A stretch of 64,000 nucleotides of DNA from contig NC_087063.1 of the NCBI RefSeq assembly GCF_963678635.1, forward strand, positions 36,368,540 through 36,432,539. Direction: 5' to 3'. The notes beneath the pieces were generated by a model. That model made no database searches. It was given only the letters and a program-made list of their open reading frames with translations, and was not told the DNA's origin. This DNA comes from Symsagittifera roscoffensis. Lineage: Eukaryota > Xenacoelomorpha > Acoela > Convolutidae. This document shows positions 31,901 through 45,350 of the stretch, in pieces (the first letter of the stretch is position 1; the number at the start of each line of letters is the position of its first letter). Both the position numbers and the translations under genes were made by a program.

Positions 31901-34900
31901 GCAGAACAAAACGATACTTATTTGAAAAAATACACATTTTTTTCTTTTCTAACCAAAGACATCAAAAGCCTGATATGATCTAAACGGGTTAACGGCCCTC
32001 TGGTTGACTTGAATTAGCTTTCAACCCTCCTCATAGTCATAGTTTATGGGGTCTGAAAGTGAAATGAGTTGTCAGAGAGCTGCACCTCCCACAATTGTTG
32101 TAAATAATAAAACAGTAAAATGAAAGAATAAAGCAAAAAAAAAGTGTGTAATTTCTTTTTGGAAAGAATGTTTTTTCGGAAAATTGCTTTCAAGACTCGT
32201 TTACAGCTTTTTTTATCATTTTTTAAAAAACATATCAGTTTGATTTTGTGTGAAGGAAAGGAGAAACTCAAAATGTAACTATTTTGATCGAAAACATGCG
32301 AGCACAACAATGTATCAGTTGCATTTGAAAGAAAGACTATCGTAAGCTGTTTCTGCACCAAAAAATTCCGAAATTTGATTCATTTTTCTTCCAACTGTTT
32401 GAAAAAAGGGGAAGAACTTTGACTTCCGGTACATTTTAGATTTTTTGTTTTTCACGCAAAATCACTAACACAAATAATTATCGGAATGGGTCGAGTGATA
32501 TATCATGATTAAACCCTTTCAATCGTAAATCGAAAAACATTTAAATTTTAAAAGCATTCCACAGAGTCAACAAAAACTGGTTTGAAACGTTTGATTTAAA
32601 ATGGTGTTAGCGTTAAGCTTACCATAGCCTTTTAGGCATAATTTAGGCCATGAAAAATTCGTATATCTGAACAAAAATTTTTTTTTGGAGTTTATTAGCG
32701 CAATTTGGTGAACAAAGATTGAAAATTTAAAAAATAATTGCAAAAAAATAGTTTTTAAACTATTTATTTCTTTTTTTTCCACATTTGGTTAGTTTTCCTA
32801 GTCAATTTTTTTTCAAAAACTGGATTTTGAATGGTCTTTTTCACTATGAATGCCAAATATCCCTAAGTAATTTTTTAGATTAAATTTGAGCCAAGAAAAG
32901 TTCGTTTGTTTGAACAAAAAGTAGTTTTATAGCGCCGTATGCTACACAAAGATTTAAAACTCCAAAAAATTCTGCAAAAAAAACTTTCATTCAATTGTTT
33001 TTTACAGTTTCGTTTCTAACCAAAGACATCAAAAGCCTGATATGATCTAGACGGGGTAACGGCCCTCTAGTTGACTTGAATTAGCTTTCAACCCTCCTTA
33101 TAGTCATAGTTTATGGGGTCTGAAAGTGAAATGAGTTGTCAGAGAGCTGCACCTCCCACAATTGTTGTAAATAATAATACAGTAAAATGAAAGAATAAAG
33201 CAAAAAAAAAGTACGTAATTTCTTTTTGGAAAGAATATTTTTTCGGAAAATTGCTTTCAAGACTCGCTTACAGCTTTTTTTAATCATTTTTCAAAAAACA
33301 TATCAGTTTGATTTTGTGTGAAAGAAAGGAGAAACTCAAAATGTAACTATTTTGATCGAAAACATGCGAGCACAACAATGTATCAGTTGCATATGAAAGA
33401 AAGACTATCGTAAGCGGTTTCTGCACCAAAAAATTCCCAAATTTGATTCATTTTTCTTCCAACTGTTTGAAAAATGGGGAAAAACTTTGACTTCCGGTAC
33501 ATTTTAGATTTTTTGTTTTTCACGCAAAATCACTAACACAAATAATTATCGGAATGGGTCGAGTGATATATCATGATTAAACCCTTTCAATCGTAAATCG
33601 AAAAACATTTAAATTTGAAAAGCATTCCACAGAGTCAACAAAAACTGGTTTGAAACGTTTGATTTAAAATGGTGTTAGCGTTAAGCTTACCATAGCCTTT
33701 TAGGCATAATTTAAGCCATGAAAAATTTGTATATCTGAACAAAAAAAAATTTTTTGGAGTTTATTAGCGCAATTTGGTGAACAAAGATTGAATTGAAAAT
33801 TTAAAAAATAATTGCAAAAAAATAGTTTTTAAACTATTTATTTCTTTTTTTTCCACATTTGGTTAGTTTTCCTAGTCGATTTTTTTTCAAAAAACTGGAT
33901 TTTGAATGGTCTTTTTCACTATGAATGCCAAATATCCCTAAGTATTTTTTTATATTAAATTTGAGCCAAGAAAATTTCGTTTATTTGAACAAAAAGTAGT
34001 TTTATAGCGCCGTATGCTACACAAAGATTTAAAACTCCACAAAATTCTGCAAAAAAAATTGTCATTCAATTGTTTTTTACAGTTTCGTTTAGTTTTCTGG
34101 ACACTTTTTTTTCTTCAAAAATTGCATGTTTAATGGCTTTTTCTACTGTCTGTCAATTATGACTAATTTTTTTTGTTAAAATTTTTTGGCAGAACAAAAC
34201 GATATTTTTTTGAAAAAATTGTATATTTTTTACTTTTTACCCAAGGACATCAATGGCTTGATGTGATCTAAACGGGGTAGTGGCCCTCTAATTGACTCAA
34301 ATTAGATTTCAACACTAGTTAGGGTAATAGTTGATGGGGTCTGAAAATGAAATGAGTTGTCAGAAAGTTGTATCTCCTTACTGTTCGGAATAAAAAAAAC
34401 AGTAAAAAGAATGAATAACACAGGAAAAAGTAGGTAACTTCTTTTTGGACAAAAAGTTTTTTTTTGAAACTTGCTCTCAAGACTCGTTTACAGCTTTTTT
34501 ATTTTATATTTTGAAAAACATATATCAGTTTGATTTTGTGTGAAAGAAAAAAGAAACTCAAAAACGTAATTGTTTTGATCAGAGTAAGACAACTAATCCG
34601 TTGCACTTGAAAAAAGATTATCTTTAAATATTTTTGGCCCCAGATAAAGAAACGTATTTGAGTCATTATTTTCCTGATCATCTGAAAAAAGGAAGGACCT
34701 TTGTATTCGAGTCGGGTGTGTTTTAGCTTTTTTCTTTTCCACAAAAAATTCGTATTTTTTTTTTTGCAAAATCAGGTACCGCAATTAACTTGCGAAATGA
34801 GTAGAGTGATATATCGTGTTCAAACTCATTCAACCGTGATCCGAAACACACAAAAAATTCAAAAACTTATCATTGTGTCGAGAAAAATTTTTCCAAAATC

Positions 34901-36083
34901 TTTGATTTTTGGTCTATTTTCGAACAAAAATGGTGTGACCGTTCAGCTTACCCTACCTCATCCAAGCTTAATATAAGCCGTGAAAAGTTCGTTCAACTAA
35001 AAAATTTTAGTTTTAAATTTTTTTAGCGCCATTTGGTAAACAGTATCAAAATTTCAAAATTCCAAAATATCTGCCAAAAATAGTTTTTAATGTTTTCATT
35101 CACATTTCTCACTGTTTTGTTTAGTTTTTCTTGACCTTTTTGTCAAAATCTGTATTGCAAATGGCTATTTTACTTTGTCTGTCAATTATGACTAAATTTT
35201 TTTTCCATCAGATTTTTTCATCCCGCCATGCAGAAAAAAAACGAAAAAAATTTTAAAAAAAAGAAACTTTTTTGTATCTCTCTAACCAATGACATCAATG
35301 ACCTGATATAATCTAACCGGGGTTTTGGCCCTCTGGTTGACTTGAACTAGTTTTCAACACTTGTTAGTGTCATATTTTATGGGGTCTGAAGGCGATATGA
35401 CGAGTCAGAAAGCTTCAACTCTCATAACAGTTGTAAATAAAAAAACAGTAAAAAGAATTAAAAACACAGAAAAAAGTGTAACTTGTTTTTGTACAAAAGT
35501 TTTTTTCCGAGCTTGCTTTCAAGAGTCTTTTGCAGCTGTTCAAATAATAAAAATTTGTTCGTTTTCTTTTCTACGCAAAATCAGGTACCACAAAAATTTG
35601 TTAGAATGAATCGATAGATATATCATACTAAAGCACTTTCAATCGTGATTCCAACGACTTTATAAAATATAAATTTTTTTCACGGTTTTCAGAAAAACCG
35701 CTGTGAAGTTTTTTTAAATGGTCTAATTTCGATCTGGTATATTGTGAGCGTTAGCCTTACCATAGCTAATGTAAGCTTACTTTAAGCCGTAAAAATTTCG
35801 TTTTTTTTTCAAATAAAATCAATTTTTGGAGTTTTTAGAGCCATTTTGTAAACAAAGATCAAAATTTCCAAAATTAACTGCAAAAAAAGTTTTTGACCAT
35901 TTCATTCCAGTTTTTTTTGACAATTTTGTTTAGTTTTTGTAGTCAATTGTGTTTTAGAAAACTGTATTTTAAATGGCTCCCTACAATGACTGTCAAATAT
36001 GCTTAGGTTTTCTTTTCTTTCAGATCTTTCTAACTCACCATGCAAAAAAACGACACCGAATTGAGAAAAAAAACATTTTTTCT
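28973..36083 (+). repeat. E array 1: AT-rich monomers tied to Penelope-like elements
   Basis: Noncoding monomers, each opening near CACGCAAAATCA, at about 29016, 30016, 31232, 32452, 33521, 34764 and 35571. Shared landmarks: 'agcgttaagcttacc', 'ggagttt.ttagcg', a T-rich stretch with 'tttttacagtttcgttt', 'cctgatat.atcta.acggg', 'ggccctct.gttgact' and 'atggggtctgaaagtgaaatgag'. 30016-32451 and 32452-about 34700 are two near-identical dimers of about 2.44 kb, the second with an internal deletion. The same landmarks occur downstream of the longest PLE (62905-63050), so E is probably the PLE's noncoding terminal region. Open frames on the minus strand here recur only because the repeat recurs. Confidence 0.8.
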
Positions 36084-36565
36084 TAAACTGCGGCCGGAAC
36101 AATCTGTGCTACTTGTTCAAATTAGACTTGGTAGCAATCTCAAGTCCTAAAGTCAATTTCTGGAATAAGGTCAACCTTTCCGAGCAGTTTTTCTTTGAAG
36201 CAATTTTCTTATAAGGCCATTGAGTTGCGTTTTGCACATCTCTAGTTGACAAACCCAAAGCTAGCAAAAATTGTGTTTAGAATTTAAAGTAGCAAAAACA
36301 TTGAGAAATGAGAAAATCAATTAAGGCTGCACAAAATGCAAGTTAATGTTCTTGGATCTTTAAACAAATTTGCTTTGGAAGACTGAGTTAATTCTAAAAT
36401 TTTTTTTTACTCGAGATTGCAATCAAATCTAACTTCAAGGTCGAGAATTTGAAAAACAAGTAAGATTGATAAATCTGACTACAGCCAGCCAATAAAAATG
36501 AGTTGTCTTATTTTCGTCACTGATGGGTTTTAGAGCAAAAGCTAGGTATTTTTTTTTGAGTCTGC
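36084..36565 (+). repeat. F segment 1 (PLE 5' region), cut by family D
   Basis: Starts 'cttaaactgcggccggaac' and contains 'cattgagttgcgttttgc' and 'gactacagccagcc'. It stops at 'gagtctgcccg', where D6 begins. In other copies the next bases lead into the PLE coding fragment. F always follows an E monomer. Confidence 0.85.
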
Positions 36566-37391
36566 CCGTTTGGTTACTAATACTGGGCAATTAAACCTGA
36601 AGGTATATAGTTGATGTGCCATTCGACCAGAATGCTGAGGAATTTTATTCGCAATAAACGGTCGTACGATACGTTGGAAAAGAAAATTAACAACGTTAAT
36701 CGTGTTCATGAACGAAAAAAAAAGATTTTTCAAGATTACGAAATTATTTTTCAAATTTCGAATTCAGCGTGCATGACACGTAACATTTTTGGTTTTGCAA
36801 AAAAAAATGAAAATGCAAGAAAAAACAGAACAATTTTTGTTGTGAAAACAAAGCAGCAGACATTGAGAAACGAAGATACGAAAGTAAATAACGAACAACC
36901 GATTTTCGAAAGAAATTTTCCGAGTCGTAACGATTGTACAATTAATCGTTTATAGACGTGTTATAACAATCATGAAGGCTATGAGCGAATATAACAACCC
37001 TTCCTCGTGGTGAAGAAGGAGTTTAGTCAACGAAGACCATGAAATTGGAAAGATCTCTCGCTATATTGCGAAAATTTTAATTTCCCGGAATACCCTGAAT
37101 TTCCTTTAATAATATCCAAAATCGTTTCCAGATCATCAGAAGTTGAGAGTTGAGGGAAAAGGTCGATCCATCTCCGATGGATAGGATGATTTCTCTAGTG
37201 TACAAAAACAAAAACAATAGTAACCTGAAGGTCTTGGAATAATGAGACCCAGTCATGAGCTCAAAATTTTACATGTAAGTTGAGTTAAAGTTCGCGTACC
37301 GGATGATAGCCTATCAGCAAAAACGACTTCGATGACGCGATCTTAGGAGAACCACAACAGATTGGCTATGGTAGAGATGGTTAGAGCATAA
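36566..37391 (+). repeat. Family D monomer (D6)
   Basis: Starts just inside the family anchor ('ttggttactaatactgggc') after the F segment and ends at the D-B joint shared with 27977. It includes a 114-codon version of the family open frame (36611-36955) that matches D3 at both ends but not in the middle. Confidence 0.9.
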
Positions 37392-38385
37392 GTTTAATGT
37401 TGATGACGTTACAATTGAAAAGTCTACTATCAAAAAAAGCTTGATGAACACAGAACTGACCTATTAACGATGACCACACGGTCTACCATCATTTTTCTTT
37501 CTGAAAACAGCTCAAAATATGGCAAATATATTCCACGTCAAAAAAAGATGATCGAAAGCCTGGAAAAAACACCGAGCTGCTGAAAAATAGCGGCCATTTT
37601 ATGAAAACTTGAAGAAAAGATGAAAACTGAAGAAAAGATGACAGGCACAAAGTCGATTACTGGAGACCCATATCCTTAATAAACTTTAAAAACTTCATAA
37701 TCAAGCATCAAAATAGATTCTTCAAACACAGATAATTAGTCCAAACACACTTTAGCCTCTGAGTAAAAACTAGAGCTCTAGGCAAAACCCCAACAACCAA
37801 GGTAGTTGTATTATACCTGAATTTTTCCAAACCTTGAGGTAAAGTATCAAATTTTTAAAACTACATGATGGCTGAAGACTTTGGTGATGTTGGTGTCTAC
37901 TAGAAAAACTTAACGACTCCCTTGGTGGCCTTAAAAAATAAATGAAAATTGACATCATCTAAGCTAAACGTAACAAGCGGTGGGCCAAAGGGATTCCTTT
38001 TGAGCCCGCGTGTTATCAGCTTTTTCATTAACTATCTCCTCGATGGCCTGAATTCATCTGATCTGTTTATATAAGCCAACCTTTTTGAAATGCTGACAAT
38101 CAACATCTATCCAAACGAAAACTGGCCCTTTCTGCAAGATGTCCCTTGCTCTCAAGAAGTGTTCACGACTAGTTTTCAGGAATAAACTTGAAAGCATGCA
38201 ATTAGCTGGTTCAATATTGAAATCAGATATTGGAGCTGAATATCTGGGAGTAATAATTGATTCGAAATAATTTCAAATCAAACACACAAGCGCGAGTCAA
38301 GCAAAAACCAATAAAACAACTCACCTTATCAAGCGCGACATTGTGTGCCGGACAGCATTGCTGAATAAAATAGACCACTAAAAGG
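37392..38385 (+). repeat. Family B unit, type III (second copy)
   Basis: Near-identical to 27978-28972, including the joints on both sides. Part of the segmental duplication offset by about 9.4 kb. Confidence 0.9.
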
Positions 38386-41300
38386 GGTCGGAAACTTCGG
38401 GTTTAGTTTAGTTTTTTGTTTTTCACGCAAATGCAGAAACACAAAAAATTCTCGAAATGAGTCGATTGATATATTATGCTAAAGTCCTTTCAATTGTGAT
38501 TCGGAACACACAACATTTTTTAAAAAAACCTTCATTGTGTCGAGAAAATCTGTTTAAAATTTTTGATTTTTGGTCCAATTTCGAACTAAATTGGTGTGAG
38601 CGTTAAGCTTACACTATATTATTTAAGCTTAATTTAAGCAGGAAAAGTTTGTTTAACTGAAACAAAAATAGTTTTTTGGAGTTTCTTAGCGCCGTATGCT
38701 ACACAAAGATTTAAAACTCCAAAAAATTCTGCAAAAAAAATTTTCTTTCAATTGTTTTTTACAGTTTCGTTTAGTTTTCTGGACATTTTTTTTTCTTCAA
38801 AAATTGCATTTTTAATGGCTTTTTCTACTGTCTGTCAAATGTGCCTAAATTTTTTTTCGTTAAGATTTTTTTTGGCAGAACAAAACGATACTTATTTGAA
38901 AAAAATATACATTTTTTTCTTTTCTAACCAAAGACATCAAAAGCCTGATATGATCTAAACGGGTTAACGGCCCTCTGGTTGACTTGAATTAGCTTTCAAC
39001 CCTCCTCATAGTCATAGTTTATGGGGTCTGAAAGTGAAATGAGTTGTCAGAGAGCTGCACCTCCCACAATTGTTGTAAATAATAAAACAGTAAAATGAAA
39101 GAATAAAGCAAAAAAAAAGTGTGTAATTTCTTTTTGGAAAGAATGTTTTTTCGGAAAATTGCTTTCAAGACTCGTTTACAGCTTTTTTTATCATTTTTTA
39201 AAAAACATATCAGTTTGATTTTGTGTGAAGGAAAGGAGAAACTCAAAATGTAACTATTTTGATTGAAAACATGCGAGCACAACAATGTATCAGTTGCATT
39301 TGAAAGAAAGACTATCGTAAGCTGTTTCTGCACCAAAAAATTCCCAAATTTGATTCATTTTTCTTCCAACTGTTTGAAAATTTTTTCACGCAAAATCACT
39401 AACACATATAATTATCAGAATGGGTCGAGTGATACATCATGATTAAACCCTTTCAATCGTAAATCGAAAAACATTTAAATTTGAAGAGCATTCTACAGAG
39501 TCAACAAAAACTGGTTTCAAACGTTTGATGTAAAATGGTGTTAGCGTTAAGCTTACCATAGCCTTTTAGGCATAATTTAAGCCATGAAAAATTCGTATAT
39601 CTGAACAAAAAAAAAAGTTTTTGGAGTTTTTTAGCGCAATTTGGCGAACAAAGATTGAAAATTTAAAAAATAGTTGCAAAAAAATTGTTTTTAATTTATT
39701 TATTTCTTTTTTTTCCACATTTGGTTAGTTTACCTTGTCAATTTTTTTTCAAAAACTGGATTTTGAATGGTCTTTTTCACTATGAATGCCAAATATCCCT
39801 CAGTAATTTTTAGATTAAATTTAAGCCATGAAAAGTTCGTTTATTTGAACAAAAAGTAGTTTTTGGAGTTTTTTAACGCCGTATGCTACACAAAGATTTA
39901 AAACTTCAAAAAATTCTGCAAAAAAAATTTTCATTCAATTGTTTTTTACAGTTTCGTTTAGTTTTCTGGACACTTTTTTTTCTTCAAAAATTGCATGTTT
40001 AATGGCTTTTTCTACTGTCTGTCAAATATGACTAATTTTTTTTGTTAAAATTTTTTGGCAGAACAAAACGATATTTTTTTGAAAAAATTGTATATTTTTT
40101 ACTTTTCTACCCAAGGACATCAATGGCTTGATATGATCTAAACGGGGTAGTGGCCCTCTAATTGACTCGAATTAGATTTCAACACTAGTTAGGATAATAG
40201 TTGATGGGGTCTGAAAATGAAATGAGTTGTCAGAAAGTTGTATCTCCTTACTGTTCGGAATAAAAAAACAGTAAAAAGAATGAATAACACAGGAAAAAGT
40301 AGGTAACTTCTTTTTGGACAAAACGTTTTTTTTGAAACTTGCTTTCAAGACTCGTTTACAGCTTTTTTATTTTATATTTTGAAAAACATATATCAGTTTG
40401 ATTTTGTGTGAAAGAAAAAAGAAACTCAAAAACGTAATTGTTTTGATCAGAAACCTGCAAGTAAGACAACTAATCCGTTGCACTTGAAAAAAGATTATCT
40501 TTAAATAGTTTTGGCCCCAGATAAAGAAACATATTTGAGTCATTATTGTCCTGATCATCTGAAAAAAGGAAGGACCTTTGTATTCGGGTCGGGTGTGTTT
40601 TAGCTTTTTTCTTTTCCACAAAAAATTCGTATGATTTTCTACGCAAAATCACACAAAAAATTCAAAAACTTATCATTGTGTCGAGAAAAATCTTTCCAAA
40701 ATCTTTGATTTTTGGTCTATTTCCGAACAAAAATGGTGTGACCGTTCAGCTTACCCTACCTCATCCAAGCTTAATATAAGCCGTGAAAAGTTCGCTTAAT
40801 TAAAAAGTTTTAGTTTTTGATTTTTTTAGCGCCATTTGGTAAACAGTATCAAAATTTCAAAATTCCAAAATATCTGCCAAAAATGGTTTTTAATGTTTTC
40901 ATTCACATTTCTTACTGTTTTGTTTAGTTTTTCTTGTCCTTTATGTCAAAATCTGTATTGCAAATGGCTATTTTACTTTGTTTGTCAATTATGACTAAAT
41001 TTTTTTTCCATCAGATTTTTTCATCCCGCCATGCAGAAAAAAAAACAAAAATAACTTAAAAAAAAGAAACTTTTTTGTATCTCTCTAACCAATGACATCA
41101 ATGACCTGATATAATCTAACCGGGGTTTTGGCCCTCTGGTTGACTTGAACTAGTTTTCAACCCTTGTTAGTGTCATATTTTATGGGGTCTGAAGGCGATA
41201 TGACGAGTCAGAAAGCTTCAACTCTCATAACAGTTGTAAATAAAAAAACAGTTAAAAGAATTAAAAACACAGAAAAAAGTGTAACATGTTTTTGTACAAA

Positions 41301-41907
41301 AGTTTTTTTCCGAGCTTGCTTTCAAGAGTCTTTTGCAGCTGTTTAAATAATAAAAATTTGTTCGTTTTCTTTTCTACGCAAAATCAGGTACCACAAAAAT
41401 TTGTTAGAATGAATCGATAGATATCATACTAAAGCACTTTAGATATCATACTAAAGCACTTTCAATCGTGATTCCAACGACTTTATAAAATATAAATTTT
41501 TTTCATGGTTTTCAGAAAAACTGCTGTGAAGTTTTGATTATTGGTCTAACTTCGATCTGGTATGGTGTGAGTGTTAGGCTTACAACAACTTATTTAAGCT
41601 TACTTTAAGCCGCTTACTTTAAGCCAGCTTACTTTTCAAATATAATTAATTTTTGGAGATTTTAGCACTATTTTGTAAATAAAGATCAAAAGTTCCAAAA
41701 TTAACTGCAAAAAAAAGTTTTTGTACATTTCATTTCAGTTTTTTTTTAAAATAAATTTGTTTAATTTTCCAGTCAGATTTGTTTTGAAAAATGGTATTTT
41801 GAATGGTTTTTTTTACCATGACTGTCAAATATGCTTAGGCTTTCTTTTCTTTCAGATCTTTCTACCACACCATGCAAAAAAAAAGATTTTTCTCAATTTG
41901 TATTTTT
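38386..41907 (+). repeat. E array 2
   Basis: Monomers open near 38423, 39387, 40640 and 41375. It parallels E array 1 but lacks the 2.44-kb dimer expansion. The last monomer has local duplications: a 22-bp 'agatatcatactaaagcact' pair at 41417-41462 and a 'gcttactttaagcc' pair near 41594-41630. Confidence 0.8.
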
Positions 41908-42724
41908 CTTAAACTGCGGCCGGAACAATCTGTGCTACTTGTTCAAATTAGACTTGGTAACAATCTCAAGTCCTAAAGTCAATTTCTGGAATAAGTTCAA
42001 CCTTTCCGAGCAGTTTTTCTTTGAAGCAATTTTCTTATAAGGCCATTGAGTTGCGTTTTGCACATCTCTAGTTGACAAACGCAAAGCTAGCAAAAATTGT
42101 GTTTAGAATTTAAAGTAGCAAAAACATTGAGAAATGAGAAAATCAATTAAGGCTGCGCAAAATGCAAGTTAATGTTCTTGGATTTTTAAACAAATTTGCT
42201 TTGGAAGACTGAGTTAATTCTAAAATTTTTTTTTACTCGAGATTGCAATCAAATCTAACTTCAAGGTCGAGAATTTGAAAAACAAGTAAGATTGATAAAT
42301 CTGACTACAGCCAGCCAATAAAAATGAGTTGTCTTATTTTCGTCACTGATGGGTTTTAGAGCAAAAGCTAGGTTTTTTTTTAGTCTGCCGGTTGTATTGA
42401 GTACCATCCAAAGGCGTTCTCTCAGAAGTCAAGTTAAGCGGCTAGTTTCTAAAAACAGAGAATTAAATAGCCTCGGGGTTAAATTGATTTTTTTTATGCT
42501 CAAAAAGAAATTTAAAGGCCATCTTGTTATCTATATCACGTTTCGAGGTGAACAGTACTCTAAGCAATATTGCTCAATTACCATTTTATATTGCCAGCAG
42601 TATATGAAACAATTCCCAAACAGAGCTGATATTAAGGCTAAGCAGTACTTAAAGTCGAACAATTTTGTCGCGGTTAGTTTTGATTAAGGCTTGGAATTTA
42701 ATGGGCTTGGACTTTAAGGCTTTG
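41908..42724 (+). repeat. F segment 2 with PLE N-terminal coding remnant
   Basis: Complete F segment. Its right part (about 42385-42687) stays open for about 100 codons with LVSKNRELNSL, KFKGHLVIYITF, FRGEQYSKQ, ending NNFVAVSFD-stop. The layout resembles the N-terminal region of PLE proteins. Compared with the long copy at 59-61 kb it skips about 815 bp in the middle, so it is an internally deleted, non-autonomous derivative. It then runs into E sequence at 'ggggtctgacggtgaaatgag'. Confidence 0.65.
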
Positions 42725-45350
42725 AAATTAAGGGGTCTGACGGTGAAATGAGGTGTCATAAAGCTGCATCTCCCACAACTGTTTTAAATAAAAAAACAGC
42801 AAAAAGAATGAAAAACACACAAAAACCGTGTATCTTGTTTTTGGACGATTGGATTTTTTGCAAATCAAATTACCTTTGGTTGACTTGAAGTAGCTATCAA
42901 CACTAGTTAGAGTGATAGTTAATGGGGTCTGAAAGTGAAATGAGTTGTCAGATAGCTGCATCTCCTACAACTGTTGTAAATAATAAAACAGTTAAAAGAA
43001 AGAATAACACAGAAAAAAGTGTTTAACTTCTTTTTGGACAAGGTTTTTTTTGAAACTTGCTTTCAAGATTCACTCACAGCTGTTTTATGAAAAAAAATTT
43101 AAAAATATTTATATACCTGTTTGATTTTGTGTGAATGAGGAAACTCAAAATGTAACTCTATTGATCGAAAATATGCGAGCACAACAATGTATCAGTTTCA
43201 TTTGAAAGAAAGACTATCGTAAGCTGTTTCTGAACCAGAAAATTCCCAAATTTGATTCATTTTTTTTCCAACTATTTGAAAAATGGGGAAGAAGTTTGAA
43301 TTCCGACTTTATTTTCGATTTTTTGTTTTTTACGCAAAATCAGTAACACAAATAATTATCGGAATGGGTTGAGTGAAATATCATCATTAAACCCTTTCAA
43401 TCGTAAGTCGAAAGTCACTAAAAATTTCAAAAGAATTCCACAAGTCAATAAAAACTCGTTTGAAATTTTTGATTTCAAATGATGAGAGCGTTAGGCTTAC
43501 CATAGCTTATTTAGGCTAAATTTAAGCCATGAAAGGATCGGTTATCTGAAAAAATGTAGTTTTTGGAGTTGAATTAGCTTTCAACACTAGTTAGGGTCAT
43601 TGTTTATGGGGGTCTGAAAGTGAAATGAGTTGTCAGAAACCTACATCTCGCACAATTGTTGTACTTAATGAAACAGTAAAAAGAACGAATAACACAGAAA
43701 AAAGTGTATAACTTCTTTTTGGACAGAATGTTTTTACTGAAACTTGCTTTCAAGACTCGTTTATAGCTGTTTTAGTTATAAGTTTTTTTTTTAAATATAT
43801 CAGATCGATTTTGTGTGAAAGAAAGAAGAAACTCCTCAAAAACGTAACTCATTTGATCAAAAAACTGCAAATAAGTCAACGAATCCGTTGCACTTGAAAA
43901 AGAGACTATCTTAAATTATTTTTGCCCTAAAAAAGAATCATATTTAAGTCATTATTGTCCTAGTCATTTGAAAAAAAGGAAGCACCTTTGTATTCGGGTG
44001 TGTTTTAGTTTTGTCTTAAGAAATTCGTTTTTCTTTCTACGCAAAATTGGTTACTGCAAACAACTATCGAAATGGGTGGAGTGATACATCATGCTAAAAC
44101 TCTTTCAATCGTGATTTGAAATACACAAAAAAAAATTCAAAAATTATCATTGTCGAGAAAAAACCGTATGAAAAATTTCGCTTTTTGGTCTAATTTCGAA
44201 CAAAAATGTTGTGAGCGTTAAACTTAGCCTCGCTCACTTAAGCCTAATTTAAGCCGTGAAAAGTTCGTTTAACTGAAAAACTTTAGTTTTTGATTTTTTT
44301 AGCGCTATTTGGTAAACAAAGATTCAAAATTCCAAAAATATCTGCAAAAAAACTTTCATTCACATTTTTTACTGTTTTGTTTAGTTTTTCCTGTCCTTTT
44401 TTCAAAATCTGTATTGCAAATGGCTATAGCAATATGTCTGTCAAATATGCCTAAGTTTTTTTTTCCTTCAGATTTTTTCATCCCACCATGCAGAAAACAA
44501 ACGAAACTAATTTGAAAAAAAAAAGAAATTTTGTTTTGTATTTCTCAAACCAAGCGCATCAATGACCTGCTATGATCTAACCGGGGTATTGGCCCACTGG
44601 TTGACTTGAACTAGTTTTCAACACTTAATAGGGTCATAGCTTATGGGGTCTGAAGGTGAAATGACGATTCAGAAAGCTCCAACTCTCATAACTGTTGTAA
44701 ATAATAAAACAGTAAAAATAATTGAAAACACAGAAAACAAGTGTGTAACTTGTTTTTGGACAAAAGTTTATTTCAAGCTTGCTTTCACGACTCTTTTGCA
44801 GCTGTTTTAATAATAAAATTTTGTTCGTTTTCTTTTCTATGCAAAATCAGGTAACACAAAAATTTGTGAGAATGAGTCGAGTGATATATCATACTGAAGC
44901 GCTTTCACTCGTGATTCCAACGACTTTCTAAAATTTCAATTTTTTTCATGGTTTTCAGAAAAACTGCTGTGAAGTTTTGATTATTGGTCTAACTTCGATC
45001 TGGTATGGTGTGAGTGTTAGGCTTACAACAACTTATTTAAGCTTACTTTAAGCCATTTACTTTAAGCCAGCTTACTTTTCAAATATAATTAATTTTTGGA
45101 GATTTTAGCACTATTTTGTAAATAAAGATCAAAATTTCCAAAATTAACTGCAAAAAAAAGTTTTTGTACATTTCATTTCAGTTTTTTTTAAAAATAAATT
45201 TGTTTAATTTTCCAGTCAGATTTGTTTTGAAAAATTGTATTTTGAATGGTTTTTTTTACCATGACTGTCAAATATGCTTAGGCTTTCTTTTCTTTCAGAT
45301 CTTTCTACCACACCATGCAAAAAAAAAGATTTTTCTCAATTTGTATTTTT
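42725..45350 (+). repeat. E array 3 (three monomers of the ~3.44-kb higher-order unit)
   Basis: Monomers open near 43330, 44037 and 44838. Together with the preceding E half-monomer and F2 they make one higher-order unit of about 3.44 kb that starts again at about 44838. No gene is seen. Confidence 0.8.

Noticed and set aside
32340-32355. CTGTTTC-like strings in E monomers as nematode piRNA (21U) promoter motifs
   Set aside because: The string is CTGTTTCTG, not the full CTGTTTCA motif, and it recurs only as part of the monomer.
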